Shown: one piece after another, positions 44,328 to 53,328 of the stretch
How the letters are laid out: each line of letters starts with the position of its first letter
Numbering within the stretch: position 1 is the stretch's first letter
NCBI RefSeq assembly: GCF_008632955.1
Contig: NZ_CP043959.1
Location: 4,588,001 to 4,652,000 of the forward strand
Origin: Streptomyces tendae
GTDB taxonomy: Bacteria; Actinomycetota; Actinomycetes; Streptomycetales; Streptomycetaceae
DNA: 64,000 nt
Direction of reading: 5' to 3'
Program-made: the position numbers and the translations under genes
The notes under the pieces: model-generated
The model's database searches: none
Told to the model about the DNA's origin: nothing
What the model saw: only the letters and a program-made list of their open reading frames with translations

Positions 44328-45016
44328 ACGCGTGCTCCGGTCCGCATCCGCCGGGCGGCCTGTACCTGGAGGGCGACGAGCGGGTCCTGTCCGCCCATCA
44401 GCTCCACGAAGTCCAGCCCGGAGTCGAGGCCCACGGTGTCCGGCACGCCGGGCAGCAGGGTCAGCCAGCGGCCCGCGCCGGCGGCCTGCCGCCAGTCCCG
44501 GCGGCGCACCGCCCGGACGAATCCACGGGCGACGTCCACGGGCCGGTGCTCCGCCAGGCGGCTCACCGCGCAGTCATCTCCGGGGACCGCGAGGGGTGCC
44601 AGGACGGCGAGTTGATGGGTGAGGACCTGCCAGGTCGCCCCGTCGAGCCAGGTGGTGCCGGGATCGTCCGGCGCTCCGGCGGCCGAGGGGTCGGCCTGGC
44701 GCAGGGTACGGGCCATGGCCCAGTGGCTCCATCTGACGGTGGGTGCGGCGTCCGCGCGGGGCGGGTACGCCTCGACCGCCTTGCGGAAGACGGCCAGCTC
44801 CGCCGGGTCGGGCGGAGTGTGCGACAGGAGGCCCGGCAGCAACGCGTCCGCTCCCAGGACGCGTACGGCGGCCAGTGCGAGGTCTCCCGCTTCCCCGTCG
44901 GTCCCCGCCCGGGGGACCACGTGAGCGTGGTCCCCGCCCCTGAGGGCGGAGACCACACCGGAAGCGAGGTCCTGCACCGCGGCCTGCAAGCGGGTCGAAG
45001 TGCCTGACTGCTCCAT
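44324..45016 (-). CDS. Unknown all-helical protein of the toroid operon
   Basis: 230 aa. MEQSGTSTRLQAAVQDLASG begins the product; helices with LLPGLLSHTPPDPAELAVFR, WLDGATWQVLTHQLAVLAPL and RRDWRQAAGAGRWLTLLPGV follow. GGGAG is 7 bases before the ATG at 45016. No motif I recognise; it lies 22 bases after the small peptide gene and overlaps the toroid gene by 4 bases, so it belongs to the same coupled operon. Confidence 0.75.
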   Translation of the reverse strand: MEQSGTSTRLQAAVQDLASGVVSALRGGDHAHVVPRAGTDGEAGDLALAAVRVLGADALLPGLLSHTPPDPAELAVFRKAVEAYPPRADAAPTVRWSHWAMARTLRQADPSAAGAPDDPGTTWLDGATWQVLTHQLAVLAPLAVPGDDCAVSRLAEHRPVDVARGFVRAVRRRDWRQAAGAGRWLTLLPGVPDTVGLDSGLDFVELMGGQDPLVALQVQAARRMRTGARV

Positions 45017-45038
45017 TCGACTACTCCCGTCGATCCGT

Positions 45039-45230
45039 TCAGCCCTTCTTCGGGCGCGGGGTCGGCGGCGACAGCAGCAGCTTGGTCGCACCGGAGAGGA
45101 GTGCCAGGGCGGCGCACTGCCGGCTGTCGCGGTAGACGCCGTCGGCCTCGACCGGGTCGAGGGCCGCTTCGATGTCGGCGGTCTGGACTCCGGTGAGTTC
45201 CTTCTCGAGGACCTTCTCGTCGGGACGCAT
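45039..45230 (-). CDS. 63-aa peptide at the head of the toroid operon
   Basis: An acidic, leader-like N-terminal part (MRPDEKVLEKELTGVQTADI, EAALDPVEADGVYRD) is followed by SRQCAALALLSGATKLLLS and a PPTPRPKKG tail with one cysteine. GGGAG stands 8 bases before the ATG. Its size, position as first gene and two-part composition would fit a modified-peptide precursor or a small accessory subunit; no core motif is decisive. Confidence 0.68.
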   Translation of the reverse strand: MRPDEKVLEKELTGVQTADIEAALDPVEADGVYRDSRQCAALALLSGATKLLLSPPTPRPKKG

Positions 45231-45269
45231 AACACCATCTCCCTGAGGCGTAGCGAAGTACCTTCCATT

Positions 45270-45300
45270 TCAGAATCACCCGAATCGGACAAATCACGCC
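45270..45300 (-). promoter_or_regulatory. Three GATT repeats in 9-base phase upstream of the peptide gene
   Basis: On the minus strand GATTTGTCC, GATTCGGGT and GATTCTGAA lie head to tail (plus-strand AATC at 45274, 45283 and 45292), 44-65 bases before the peptide start. The whole 45250-45345 stretch is markedly AT-richer than its surroundings, as expected for the operon promoter. Candidate activator or repressor site. Confidence 0.5.
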
Positions 45301-45372
45301 ACTTTTCTCATACTTACTTTCGTCTCTTCTTCAACATGCAGGGGGACCACGGGAGCAGCGCGCGGGGGCCCG

Positions 45373-46620
45373 CTAACCGGCGGCCCGGCCAACTCCCGCA
45401 AGGACGACACCGCTGTGCGGAAGGGTCGGGACACGGTGCAGCGAGATGGCCAGATTCTGCTCCGGAACCGTGTACTCCATACGGGCGAGTTGCGCCGCGA
45501 GCGCCTCCAACAGGCCGACGGTGAGGCCCTCTCCGGGGCAGCGGTGCCCTGCCGCCGGGTCGCCCCCGCCCTGCGGGACGAGTTCGTCGCGCGCCACGGG
45601 CCGTTCGAGGAAGCGCCGCGGGCGGAAGGCGTACGGGTCGCCCCACAGCGCCTCGTCGTGGTTCTGCCCGTACACGTCGAGCACCACCAGTCCCCCGGCG
45701 GGCACCCAGGCGCCCCGCCAGAACAGGTCGCGGGCGGCGAGGCCGCCGAGGAACGGCACGAACGGATAGAAGCGACGCACCTCGTGGGCGAAGGCGGTCG
45801 CGAACGCGACGTCACCGTCCGCCAGGGGCGCGCGGTTCCCGGGCCAGCGGTGCAGGGCGTGCGCCGTGAAGGCGACGAACCAGGCGAGGGCGGTCGTCGG
45901 GCGGACCACGTTGAGCAGTTCCACGGCGGCCGTCTTCTCGTCGAGCGGTTCGCCGTCCGCGTCGCGGTGCCCGCACACCCGCTCCAGCACCGATCCCGCG
46001 GGCGCGGTCACCTGGCCGCTGCGGACGTCGCGCACCAGCCGGGCCAGCCGCTCCTCCTGACGGGAGCGGGCCCGTCGGGCCCTCAGATGGCGCGGTCCGG
46101 CGGTGGCGAAGCCGTCCACCATCGCCGTCATGTCCCGTGCGGTCGCCGCGGCGTCGCCGTCGTCCAGCGGTATGCCGGCCCAGCGGTGCACGCCGCGGGT
46201 GAGCACCGTGGCCGCCTCGTCGAACAGCACCACGCTGTCGCGCGCGCTCCATCCCGGTACGGCCTTGTCCCAGGCGGCGACGACATGGTCCGTCAGCCCG
46301 GACACGGCGGCGGGTTCCAGCAGCGGGAGGAACAGCTCCTTGCGGACCCGGTGGGCGGCGCCGTCGAGGGTGTGCACGGCGCCGTGGCCGAAGAGCGTGC
46401 CGAGGACCGGCTCGGGGATGGCGCGGTGCCGGTGCACGTTTCGCTCGTCGTAGAAGAACCGCACCGCGTCCGGTCCGCGCAGGGCGAGGGCCGGGCGGCC
46501 CATGATGCGGGTGCGGACCACGGAGCCGGCGGCGTCACGCATCCGGTTGGGCAGCCAGGCGTAGCCCTCGGCGAGGAGCGGGAGGGTGCGGTCGGTCAAG
46601 GGGCGGCTGAGTACGTCCAT
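45373..46620 (-). CDS. CYP152-type cytochrome P450 (fatty-acid peroxygenase-like)
   Basis: 415 aa. Haem ligand Cys361 in AGHRCPGEGLTVGL; ExxR is Glu280-Val-Arg-Arg. The I helix has Arg240-Pro241 (LLNVVRPTTALAWF) instead of the usual acid-alcohol pair, the mark of CYP152 enzymes, which use hydrogen peroxide directly to hydroxylate or decarboxylate fatty acids. Weak ribosome site before ATG 46620. Ends 142 bases upstream of the peptide-toroid operon on the same strand and might be co-regulated with it. Confidence 0.88.
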   Translation of the reverse strand: MDVLSRPLTDRTLPLLAEGYAWLPNRMRDAAGSVVRTRIMGRPALALRGPDAVRFFYDERNVHRHRAIPEPVLGTLFGHGAVHTLDGAAHRVRKELFLPLLEPAAVSGLTDHVVAAWDKAVPGWSARDSVVLFDEAATVLTRGVHRWAGIPLDDGDAAATARDMTAMVDGFATAGPRHLRARRARSRQEERLARLVRDVRSGQVTAPAGSVLERVCGHRDADGEPLDEKTAAVELLNVVRPTTALAWFVAFTAHALHRWPGNRAPLADGDVAFATAFAHEVRRFYPFVPFLGGLAARDLFWRGAWVPAGGLVVLDVYGQNHDEALWGDPYAFRPRRFLERPVARDELVPQGGGDPAAGHRCPGEGLTVGLLEALAAQLARMEYTVPEQNLAISLHRVPTLPHSGVVLAGVGRAAG

Positions 46621-46795
46621 GGCCGTCGGGTGCCCGCCCGCCCTTCACGGACACTCCGGAGAGCGGGCGTCGCACCCGTCCGGGCGTGGCGCACACCACG
46701 CCCCGGTCGAGATCCGCGTCACGTCCGGGGCGGAGGGGTGCGGACTACGGTGCTGGCGTCCTCTCCTTTTCCTCCCCGATTCGGACGGACCCGCA

Positions 46796-47293
46796 GTGCC
46801 CGCAACGCGCCTCTCCCCCGTCATCACGGCCACCGCGCAGTGGCTGATCCGTTCCTTCCCCGCGCACGGCGGGGCCCTGGCCGCCGCCCTGTGCGAGATC
46901 CAGGCACGGCAGGCGGTGACGGTCGCGGCCCGGCTGCGGTACCCGACCGCGATGGACGCGGAGCTGGTGGGACTCGCGGGCCCGGGCGGATCGGGCGCGC
47001 TGGACCGGATCACCGGGGCCGAGGACCACGAGGGCGAACCGTGGCGCACCTGGGTCGACGAGGTGGTGGCCAGCTGGGCGGCGTGCCTGCTGTCCGACGC
47101 CGGACTGGCGGCCCGGGCGGTGGCCGCGCTGGGCGGCGGCACCGGTGAGTACCGCCGGCTGCTCGCCCCCGACGCCATGGACGTCCGGGCGGCGGCCCTG
47201 CTCCGCCACCCGGACCTCCTCACCCCGGTCACCCACCTCCACCACGCCTCCCTCCTGTCCCGCCTGGACCCGAACTCAGCCCTCGCGGCCTGA
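46796..47293 (+). CDS. Unknown helical protein
   Basis: 165 aa from a GTG; segments VITATAQWLIRSFPAHGGAL, CEIQARQAVTVAARLRYPTA and VDEVVASWAACLLSDAGLAA are helical. No ribosome site is visible, so translation may be leaderless. Divergent from the P450 gene with 175 bases between. Not recognised. Confidence 0.6.
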   Translation: MPATRLSPVITATAQWLIRSFPAHGGALAAALCEIQARQAVTVAARLRYPTAMDAELVGLAGPGGSGALDRITGAEDHEGEPWRTWVDEVVASWAACLLSDAGLAARAVAALGGGTGEYRRLLAPDAMDVRAAALLRHPDLLTPVTHLHHASLLSRLDPNSALAA

Positions 47294-47771
47294 CGGCCCG
47301 TTCCAGCGACGCCGAGCCGCGCCACGCTTCGGCCTCGAAAGCCCCGGCCCCGGTGACCCGCTCCCGCGACGCGAGCCGCACACCCGTACCCGGCCCCGGC
47401 ACTCCACGGCCCACCCTGCTCACTCACGCGACGCGGACGGCACCGCTCGCACCCGACGCCGGTCGCCTGACCCGCCCACCGAGCGACGCCGGGGCCGGTC
47501 CCGCCCGGCCGTTCCCGGGGACCGGCACCGAACGACGCGGGACCGCCGCCCCCCCTCGGCCGATCCCCCGCGTCGTCCGAGGCGGGCCGTCGTCGGAGGG
47601 CGCGTCTGCGGGCGGCCTGGCCGCCGGGCCCGCGACGGCCGGCCGTCGCGGTGGCGGCCCCGGCCGGTCCCGTTGTGTGCCGGAGGCGGGTCGCATGGTC
47701 ACCGTGGGTGGTTCACCCGACCGCAGTAGGCGACCGTGCCGTTGCCCGCCGTACGGGTGAGGGTGTGGGGC
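47294..47771. other. Intergenic stretch, nothing recognised
   Basis: About 480 bases between the unknown helical protein and the fused epimerase/kinase gene. Frames give Arg/Pro-rich translations only. GGTGGTTCACCCGACC at 47706 resembles a PhoP half site but stands alone. Confidence 0.5.
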
Positions 47772-48746
47772 ATGAGTAGCCCCATATCCCGGAAGTGGGA
47801 GCACGCCGTCGTCACCGGCGGCGCCGGATTCGTCGGCTCCCATCTGTGCACCGCCCTGCTCGACGCGGGGGCGGCCGTGACCTGCGTGGACGACCTGAGC
47901 ACCGGGCGCCCCGAGAACATCGCCCCGCTGCTCGACCGTCCGGGGTTCACCCTCGTCCAGGCCGACGTGTCCGAGGAGCTGCCGGTGAGCCGGCGCCCCG
48001 ACCTCGTCCTGCACTTCGCCTCCCCGGCCTCTCCCGCGGACTATCTGCGGCTGCCGCTGCACACCATGGAGACGGGCAGCCTCGGCACCCGCAACGCCCT
48101 CGCCCTCGAGGGCGGGTGGCTGGTGCTGGACCGGGTGGCGGAGGGCCGGCCCGGCCGGGAGGCGGCGGTCCGCTTCGGGCGGGACCTCGCCGGTCTGCAC
48201 ACGACGGGCGCCCCCGCGTTCGGGACACCGCCACCGGGCGGACCGGTGGAGGCGTTCATCGGGCCGGCCCCGATGCGCAACGTCACCGGTGACTTCTGGC
48301 CCGGCTGGTACGCCGAGCACCGGGTGCTGCCGTATCTGCGCCGGGCGGTCGACGAGGGCACGGTGACGCCCGGTGAGGCGGCGTCGGTCGAGCGGGTCTG
48401 CGAGCGGCTGCCGGAGCTGGCCGGGCCCGCCGAGCCGCCCGCGCGGCTGCACGGCGACCTGTGGAACGGCAACGTGCTGTGGGGTGCCGACGGGAGGGTC
48501 CGGGTGATCGACCCGGCCGCCCACGGCGGGCACCGGGAGACCGACCTGGCGATGCTGGAGCTGTTCGGCTGTCCGCTGCTGGACGCGGTGCTCGACGGCT
48601 ACGAGGACGTGGCGCCCCTGGCGGAGGGCCGGCGCGCACGCGTCGGCGTGCACCAGCTGTTCCCGCTGCTGGTGCACGCCGTGCTGTTCGGGCGGGGCTA
48701 CGCCGAGCAGGCGCTCGACGCGGCCCGCTCGGCGCTGTCCCGGTGA
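47772..48746 (+). pseudogene. In-frame fusion of a truncated NAD-epimerase and a truncated fructosamine kinase
   Basis: 324 codons without a stop. Residues 1-112 are the N-terminal part of an extended SDR sugar epimerase/decarboxylase (VVTGGAGFVGSHLCTALL, VDDLSTGRPENI, LHFASPASPADYL, TGSLGTRNALAL). From about 114 the sequence is the C-terminal part of a fructosamine-3-kinase (RFGRDLAGLHTTG, ARLHGDLWNGNVLWGADG with catalytic Asp, DPAAHGGHRETDLAMLELFG, LFPLLVHAVLFGRGYAEQA). The epimerase lacks its catalytic Tyr-x3-Lys and the kinase its N lobe, so neither activity is likely. The junction is near 48100-48112. Confidence 0.85.
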
Positions 48747-48750
48747 CCTC

Positions 48751-50409
48751 TCAGCGGGTCACCACGTGCCGCTCGTCGGGGACGCAGTGGGTCATGGTGA
48801 GCCCTTCCACGTCACGCGGCGGGTTGTCACCGAGGTTGGCGAGCCGCTTGCGGTCGTCGTCGGTGAGGTCCTGGCTCGCCAGCGGCTCCAGGTGGGCGAC
48901 GTCCTCCGGCACGATGCCGAGGCCCTCACCGACCCGGCGGCCGAGGTCGTTCTCGACGAGCAGGAAGTGCCACACCATGCGCTCCTGGACCGGCCGGTCG
49001 CACTGGGAGAGCTGGCCGATGAAGTTCTTGACCAGGTCGTCACGCTCCCAGTCCTCCATCAGCAGATAGCGCTGCCCCGCCTGGAGGTAGTCGTTGGTGC
49101 GTTCGATGCGCTTGCGGGTGACGCGGCCCCGGATCTCCGGGCCCTGCTCGTCGTGCGTCGGGTACTGGGCCTCGCGCAGCCCGCCGGTGATCGACGGCTC
49201 GTAGTTGACGTGCGGGTTCTCCCCGCCGCCGTCCTGGTGGTAGGCCATAAGGCCGTCGCGCTGGTTGGTGCGCACCTCGGCGTTCTTGGCCTGGTTGACC
49301 GGCAGCTGCAGGTAGTTGGGACCGACCCGGTAGCGCTGGGTGTCGCTGTAGGAGAAAGTCCGGCCGACGAGCATCTTGTCGTCGGAGAAGTCCAGGCCGT
49401 CGACGAGGACGCCGGTGCCGAAGGAGATCTGCTCGTTCTCGGCGAAGAAGTTGTCCGGCATCCGGTTGAGCACCATCTTGCCCACCGGCTTGGGCGGGAA
49501 GTCCTGCTCGGGCCAGGTCTTGGTGTCGTCCAGCGGGTCGAAGTCCAGCTCCGGGTGCTCGTGGTCGTCCATCATCTGGACGAGCAGCTCCCACTCGGGG
49601 TACTCGCCGCGCTCGACGGCCTCGTAGAGGTCCTTGGTGGCGTGGCCGAGGGACTGCGCCTGGACGTTCGCCGCGTCCTCCTCGGTCATGGACCGCACGC
49701 CCTGCTTGGGCATCCAGTGGTACTTGACCAGCTTGGTCTCGCCCTCGGCGTTGACCCACTTGTAGGTGTTCACTCCGAAGCCCTGCATGTGGCGGTAGTC
49801 CGAGGGGATGCCGCGCGGGCTGAACAGGTTGACCAGCATGTGCATGCACTCGGGGGTCTGCGACATGAAGTCGAAGATGCGGCGCGGCTGCTGCTCGAAG
49901 GTGACCGGGTCGGGCTTGAGGGCGTGGATGACGTCCGGGAACTTGATGGCGTCCCGGATGAAGAAGACGCCCAGGTTGTTGCCGACGAGGTCCCAGTTGC
50001 CGTCCTCGGTGTAGAACTTCACGGCGAAGCCGCGGGGGTCGCGGGCGGTCTCGGCGGAGTCCCGGCCGCCGATGACGGTGGAGAAGCGGACGGCGAGATC
50101 GGTGCGCTTGCCCGCCTCCTGGAAGAGCTTGGCGCGGGTGAAGCGGGAGATCGGCTCGTCGCCCCACGTGCCGTACGCCTCGAAGTAGCCGTACGCGGTG
50201 ACGCCGCGGGCGTGCACGACGCGCTCGGGGATGCGCTCCCGGTCGAAGTGGCTGATCTTCTCCAGGAACTGGTAGTTCTCCAGCGTGGCCGGGCCGCGCG
50301 AGCCCACGGTGCGCTGGTTCTGGTTGTCGTAGACCGGATGGCCCTGCCGGTTGGTGAGTACCTTGCGGTCGTCGCCGGTAGCGGGGCCCTGGCTCGAAAC
50401 GTCCGTCAT
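48751..50409 (-). CDS. Haem catalase (monofunctional)
   Basis: 552 aa. Active-site His in RVVHARGVTAYGYFEAYG, Asn in the DLVGNNLGVFFIRDAIKFP segment, and haem-ligand Tyr in GRTFSYSDTQRYRVGPNYLQ. AAGGAG is before the ATG at 50409. The C-terminal extension beyond 480 residues is short. Removes hydrogen peroxide in the cytoplasm. Convergent with the fused gene, 4 bases apart. No CatR-type regulator is visible next to it. Confidence 0.95.
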   Translation of the reverse strand: MTDVSSQGPATGDDRKVLTNRQGHPVYDNQNQRTVGSRGPATLENYQFLEKISHFDRERIPERVVHARGVTAYGYFEAYGTWGDEPISRFTRAKLFQEAGKRTDLAVRFSTVIGGRDSAETARDPRGFAVKFYTEDGNWDLVGNNLGVFFIRDAIKFPDVIHALKPDPVTFEQQPRRIFDFMSQTPECMHMLVNLFSPRGIPSDYRHMQGFGVNTYKWVNAEGETKLVKYHWMPKQGVRSMTEEDAANVQAQSLGHATKDLYEAVERGEYPEWELLVQMMDDHEHPELDFDPLDDTKTWPEQDFPPKPVGKMVLNRMPDNFFAENEQISFGTGVLVDGLDFSDDKMLVGRTFSYSDTQRYRVGPNYLQLPVNQAKNAEVRTNQRDGLMAYHQDGGGENPHVNYEPSITGGLREAQYPTHDEQGPEIRGRVTRKRIERTNDYLQAGQRYLLMEDWERDDLVKNFIGQLSQCDRPVQERMVWHFLLVENDLGRRVGEGLGIVPEDVAHLEPLASQDLTDDDRKRLANLGDNPPRDVEGLTMTHCVPDERHVVTR

Positions 50410-51043
50410 GATCGTGGGGCTCCTTGCACTGCTGTTCATGGCCGGTGACGGGCCGGGGCGCGGCTGCCTCCGGGCCGTCGGCCGGTTCCTGGCGGGCGGC
50501 CCGGGTACCCGGCGCCGCGGCGTCATTCACGCCGCGCGTCCGTGGACCCGTTCGCGGCGACGGCCGGACGAACGGGCGCCCGGCCACCGGTCACGTCCCG
50601 CCGGTGGCGTGCGTACGAGGGTCATGCTGCCCCCGTTCTCGACGGGCGGCGACCGGAGCGCCACGGAGGGTGACGGTGCGCGCGCCTGGCCGACAGCCCG
50701 CAGGCCCGGGCAGCGCGCCGTACGACGGTGTCCGGGCCTGCCTGTGCCGGGTGCCCGGCCGCCGCCCAGGCGGGCGCGCAGCAGTTCCTTGCCCGGGTCA
50801 TGGGGATCTCCCCCTGGCGGTGCTCGTCCACCGCCCGCCCCGGTCCGCCTCATGACGGCGGGCGGGTACCCGGCCCTGAGGCGGGCGCACCAGGAGGCGG
50901 GAGCGCGACCGGTCCCCCGTTCCGGTCGTGCCCCCGCCGTGGCTCGAAACTATGCAACGCGGGACCGGTCTGTGTAGCGCACCGGTGCCCGGTGCGCGGG
51001 CCGCGGGACTCACCCGTGCACAAGTGAGTCCGAAACGCCCGGT
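50410..51043. other. Upstream region of catalase, no gene recognised
   Basis: About 630 bases holding the catalase promoter at its left end and two hairpins at its right end (50977-50997, GCGCACCGG/CCGGTGCGC; and 51006-51031). Minus frames around 50620-50830 contain fragments such as VDEHRQGEIPMT that I cannot assign. Confidence 0.5.
51006..51031 (-). terminator. Hairpin downstream of the PucR-like gene
   Basis: GGACTCAC and GTGAGTCC, perfect 8-bp arms with a 10-base loop, about 13 bases after the stop codon of the minus-strand regulator gene; a second 9-bp hairpin follows at 50977-50997. Confidence 0.6.
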
Positions 51044-52531
51044 TCACTCCCCCGCGAGGGGCGGCCGGTCCAGGTCACCGACCGCCAGATGGGCCAGGGC
51101 CACCTCGTACAGATCGGTCCCCCCGGCCAGCAGCTGGCGTTCCAGGACCGGTTCGGCGCTGCGCACGTGCTCGCGCACGGTCTGGGCGTGGACACCGAGG
51201 GTCTGCGCGGCCCGCTCGGCGTTGGCGCCCTCGGCGATCCAGGTGCGCAGGGTGCGGCGGACGTTGCGGGGGTCGGGGTGGAGCCGGTCCAGCAGCTCCC
51301 GCGCCCAGCCGGCGACGGCGGGGGAGGACAGCAGCTCGGCGAGGCGTCGGGAGCCCGCCCGGGAGCCCGCGGGTCCCTGACCGTCCAGCAGGTTGATCTG
51401 GGTGTGCAGCGCCAGGTGCACGACGGCGCGCACGGTGACGTCGTCGAAGTCGACCCCGAGCATGGACTCCACGCGGTCCATGCGGGCGCGCACGGTGTTG
51501 CGGCTGACGCCCAGGATCTTCGCGGTGCTGACGGCGGTGAACTCCAGGCCGAGCCGGGTGGTGGCGATCAGCTCGGCGCGGGTGTGGTGGGGCAGCGCGT
51601 CGAGCGGGCGCAGCACCCGCGCCGCCCAGGTGCGCAGGGCGGCGGGATCCATCAGCCGCTCGGGGTGGGTGCGCTCGGCGTACACGGCCGTCTTGTCGGG
51701 CCGGAAACGGGCCACGGCCAGGGCGCTGACGGCCTGTCCGTAGGCGGTGGCGGTGCGCGCCAGGCTCTGCCACACGCTGCCCCCGACGAAGATGTCCGGG
51801 TGGCTCTCCGCCACGGACCGCAGGTCGTCGGCGGTGGCCTCGCGCGGGCTGAGGACGATCACATGGCCGTCCACGGCGGGGCACCGCACGACCAGCGCCT
51901 CCTCGCGGGTGCGTTCGATGCACTCGGCGGCCAGCCGGTCCCGCACGGCGGGGTCGGACTCCATGACGTAGACGCACGCGGTCTCGGCGTCCAGCAGGCC
52001 CGGCCAGAGCCCCGAGGCGACCCGGCGCGCGGAGACCGTGTCCTCGACCATCAGCAGCTGCAGGATGGCCAGCCGCAGGTCGGCGGTGGCCCGCCCGAGC
52101 CGGACGCCGGCCGCGCGGGTCTCGTGGACGGTGAGCAGCACCTCGATCACCTGCGCGGTGTGGGTGACGACGTCCGAGGCGTCCCGGTCGAACGGCGCCC
52201 CGCGGGAGACGGCCAGCACGCAGGCCCCCGAAGGGTGTCCGACGCGCACCAGGCGCTGGTGGCGTCCGTCGCCGTCCCAGGCGGCCGAGGCGATCCGGCC
52301 GGAGGCGACGTCGGCGGCGACGGACTCGTCCAGCGGCAGCGGAATCCCGGCCAGCAGACCGCCGTCGCCGTCGCGCAGGGCCACCTCCGCGTGCACCGCG
52401 CCGGCCAGCCAGTCGACGACCCTGCGGACGTCCCGCCCGGCGGGCCGCAGATGCTCGAGCAGCTCACGCGCCCAGCCCGGGCGCCCGCCGGTCCCCGTCG
52501 TCCCCCGCGCCGCGTCCTTTCGGCCTGTCAC
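51044..52531 (-). CDS. PucR/CdaR-like helix-turn-helix regulator
   Basis: 495 aa. An N-terminal sensor region (VVDWLAGAVHAEVALRDGDG) precedes a central diguanylate-like region (VVRCPAVDGHVIVLSPREAT) and a helix-turn-helix (TAKILGVSRNTVRARMDRVE, about 350-375). A second PucR-type HTH follows at the C terminus (ERAAQTLGVHAQTVREHVRS). Two HTH units in one chain is unusual. GTG at 52531 has GGGGAAGG before it; an ATG at 52606 is possible. Target genes unknown. Confidence 0.82.
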   Translation of the reverse strand: MTGRKDAARGTTGTGGRPGWARELLEHLRPAGRDVRRVVDWLAGAVHAEVALRDGDGGLLAGIPLPLDESVAADVASGRIASAAWDGDGRHQRLVRVGHPSGACVLAVSRGAPFDRDASDVVTHTAQVIEVLLTVHETRAAGVRLGRATADLRLAILQLLMVEDTVSARRVASGLWPGLLDAETACVYVMESDPAVRDRLAAECIERTREEALVVRCPAVDGHVIVLSPREATADDLRSVAESHPDIFVGGSVWQSLARTATAYGQAVSALAVARFRPDKTAVYAERTHPERLMDPAALRTWAARVLRPLDALPHHTRAELIATTRLGLEFTAVSTAKILGVSRNTVRARMDRVESMLGVDFDDVTVRAVVHLALHTQINLLDGQGPAGSRAGSRRLAELLSSPAVAGWARELLDRLHPDPRNVRRTLRTWIAEGANAERAAQTLGVHAQTVREHVRSAEPVLERQLLAGGTDLYEVALAHLAVGDLDRPPLAGE

Positions 52532-52691
52532 CTCGGCCTTCCCCTCGTCTTCCTCGCCGCCTCGGCCCGGACGGGCGACGTTACCCCACACGTGGGCGTG
52601 GCTCATCCCGGCGCGACGGGGCCCGTGCTCCTGCGGGTGACGCCGCACCGGTGCGCACCGTGCCGGGCCACGGTCGGCTTAAGCTCGGTGA

Positions 52692-53312
52692 ATGGCCAAG
52701 TACTTCGACGTGCATCCTGACAATCCCCAGCCGCGCACCATCGGCCAGATCGCCGCCGCCATCCGCGACGACGCCCTGATCGCGTACCCCACGGACTCCT
52801 GCTACGCGCTCGGCTGCCGTCTGGGCAGCCGCACCGGCACCGACCGCATCCGCGCCATCCGCAAGCTGGACGACCGGCACCACTTCACGCTGGTGTGCCG
52901 GGACTTCGCGCAGCTCGGCCAGTTCGTACGGATCGACAACGACGTCTTCCGCGCGGTCAAGGCGTCGACGCCGGGCCGCTACACGTTCATCCTGCCCGCG
53001 ACGAAGGAGGTGCCGCGCATGCTGCAGCACCCCAAGAAGAAGACCGTGGGCGTGCGCATCCCCGACCACGTGGTCACCCAGGCGCTGCTGGCGGAGCTGG
53101 GTGAGCCGCTGCTGTCCAGCACGCTGCTGCTGCCCGGCGAGGACGAGCCGATGACCCAGGGCTGGGAGATCAAGGACCGCCTCGACCACGAGGTGGACGC
53201 GGTGCTGGACTCCGGCGACTGCGGCACCGAGCCGACCACGGTGATCGACTTCTCCGGTGGCGAGGCGGAGATCGTGCGGGTGGGCGCGGGCGACGTCTCG
53301 CGCTTCGAGTGA
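52692..53312 (+). CDS. YciO/YrdC-type protein (Sua5 family)
   Basis: 206 aa starting MAKYFDVHPDNPQPRTIGQI; LIAYPTDSCYALGCRLGS and KLDDRHHFTLVCRDFAQLGQ are the nucleotide/threonine-carbamoyl site motifs, and KKKTVGVRIPDHVV follows. The family makes threonylcarbamoyl-AMP for tRNA A37 modification (TsaC) or is the related YciO of unknown role; the short length and PKKK stretch fit YciO better. Co-directional with the next gene, 16 bases apart. Confidence 0.87.
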   Translation: MAKYFDVHPDNPQPRTIGQIAAAIRDDALIAYPTDSCYALGCRLGSRTGTDRIRAIRKLDDRHHFTLVCRDFAQLGQFVRIDNDVFRAVKASTPGRYTFILPATKEVPRMLQHPKKKTVGVRIPDHVVTQALLAELGEPLLSSTLLLPGEDEPMTQGWEIKDRLDHEVDAVLDSGDCGTEPTTVIDFSGGEAEIVRVGAGDVSRFE

Positions 53313-53328
53313 CGGGAGGGACGCACGG

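Noticed and set aside
50620..50850. Decayed CatR (Fur-type) regulator upstream of catalase
   Set aside because: Fragments in minus frames did not show metal-site or helix-turn-helix motifs clearly enough to support it.
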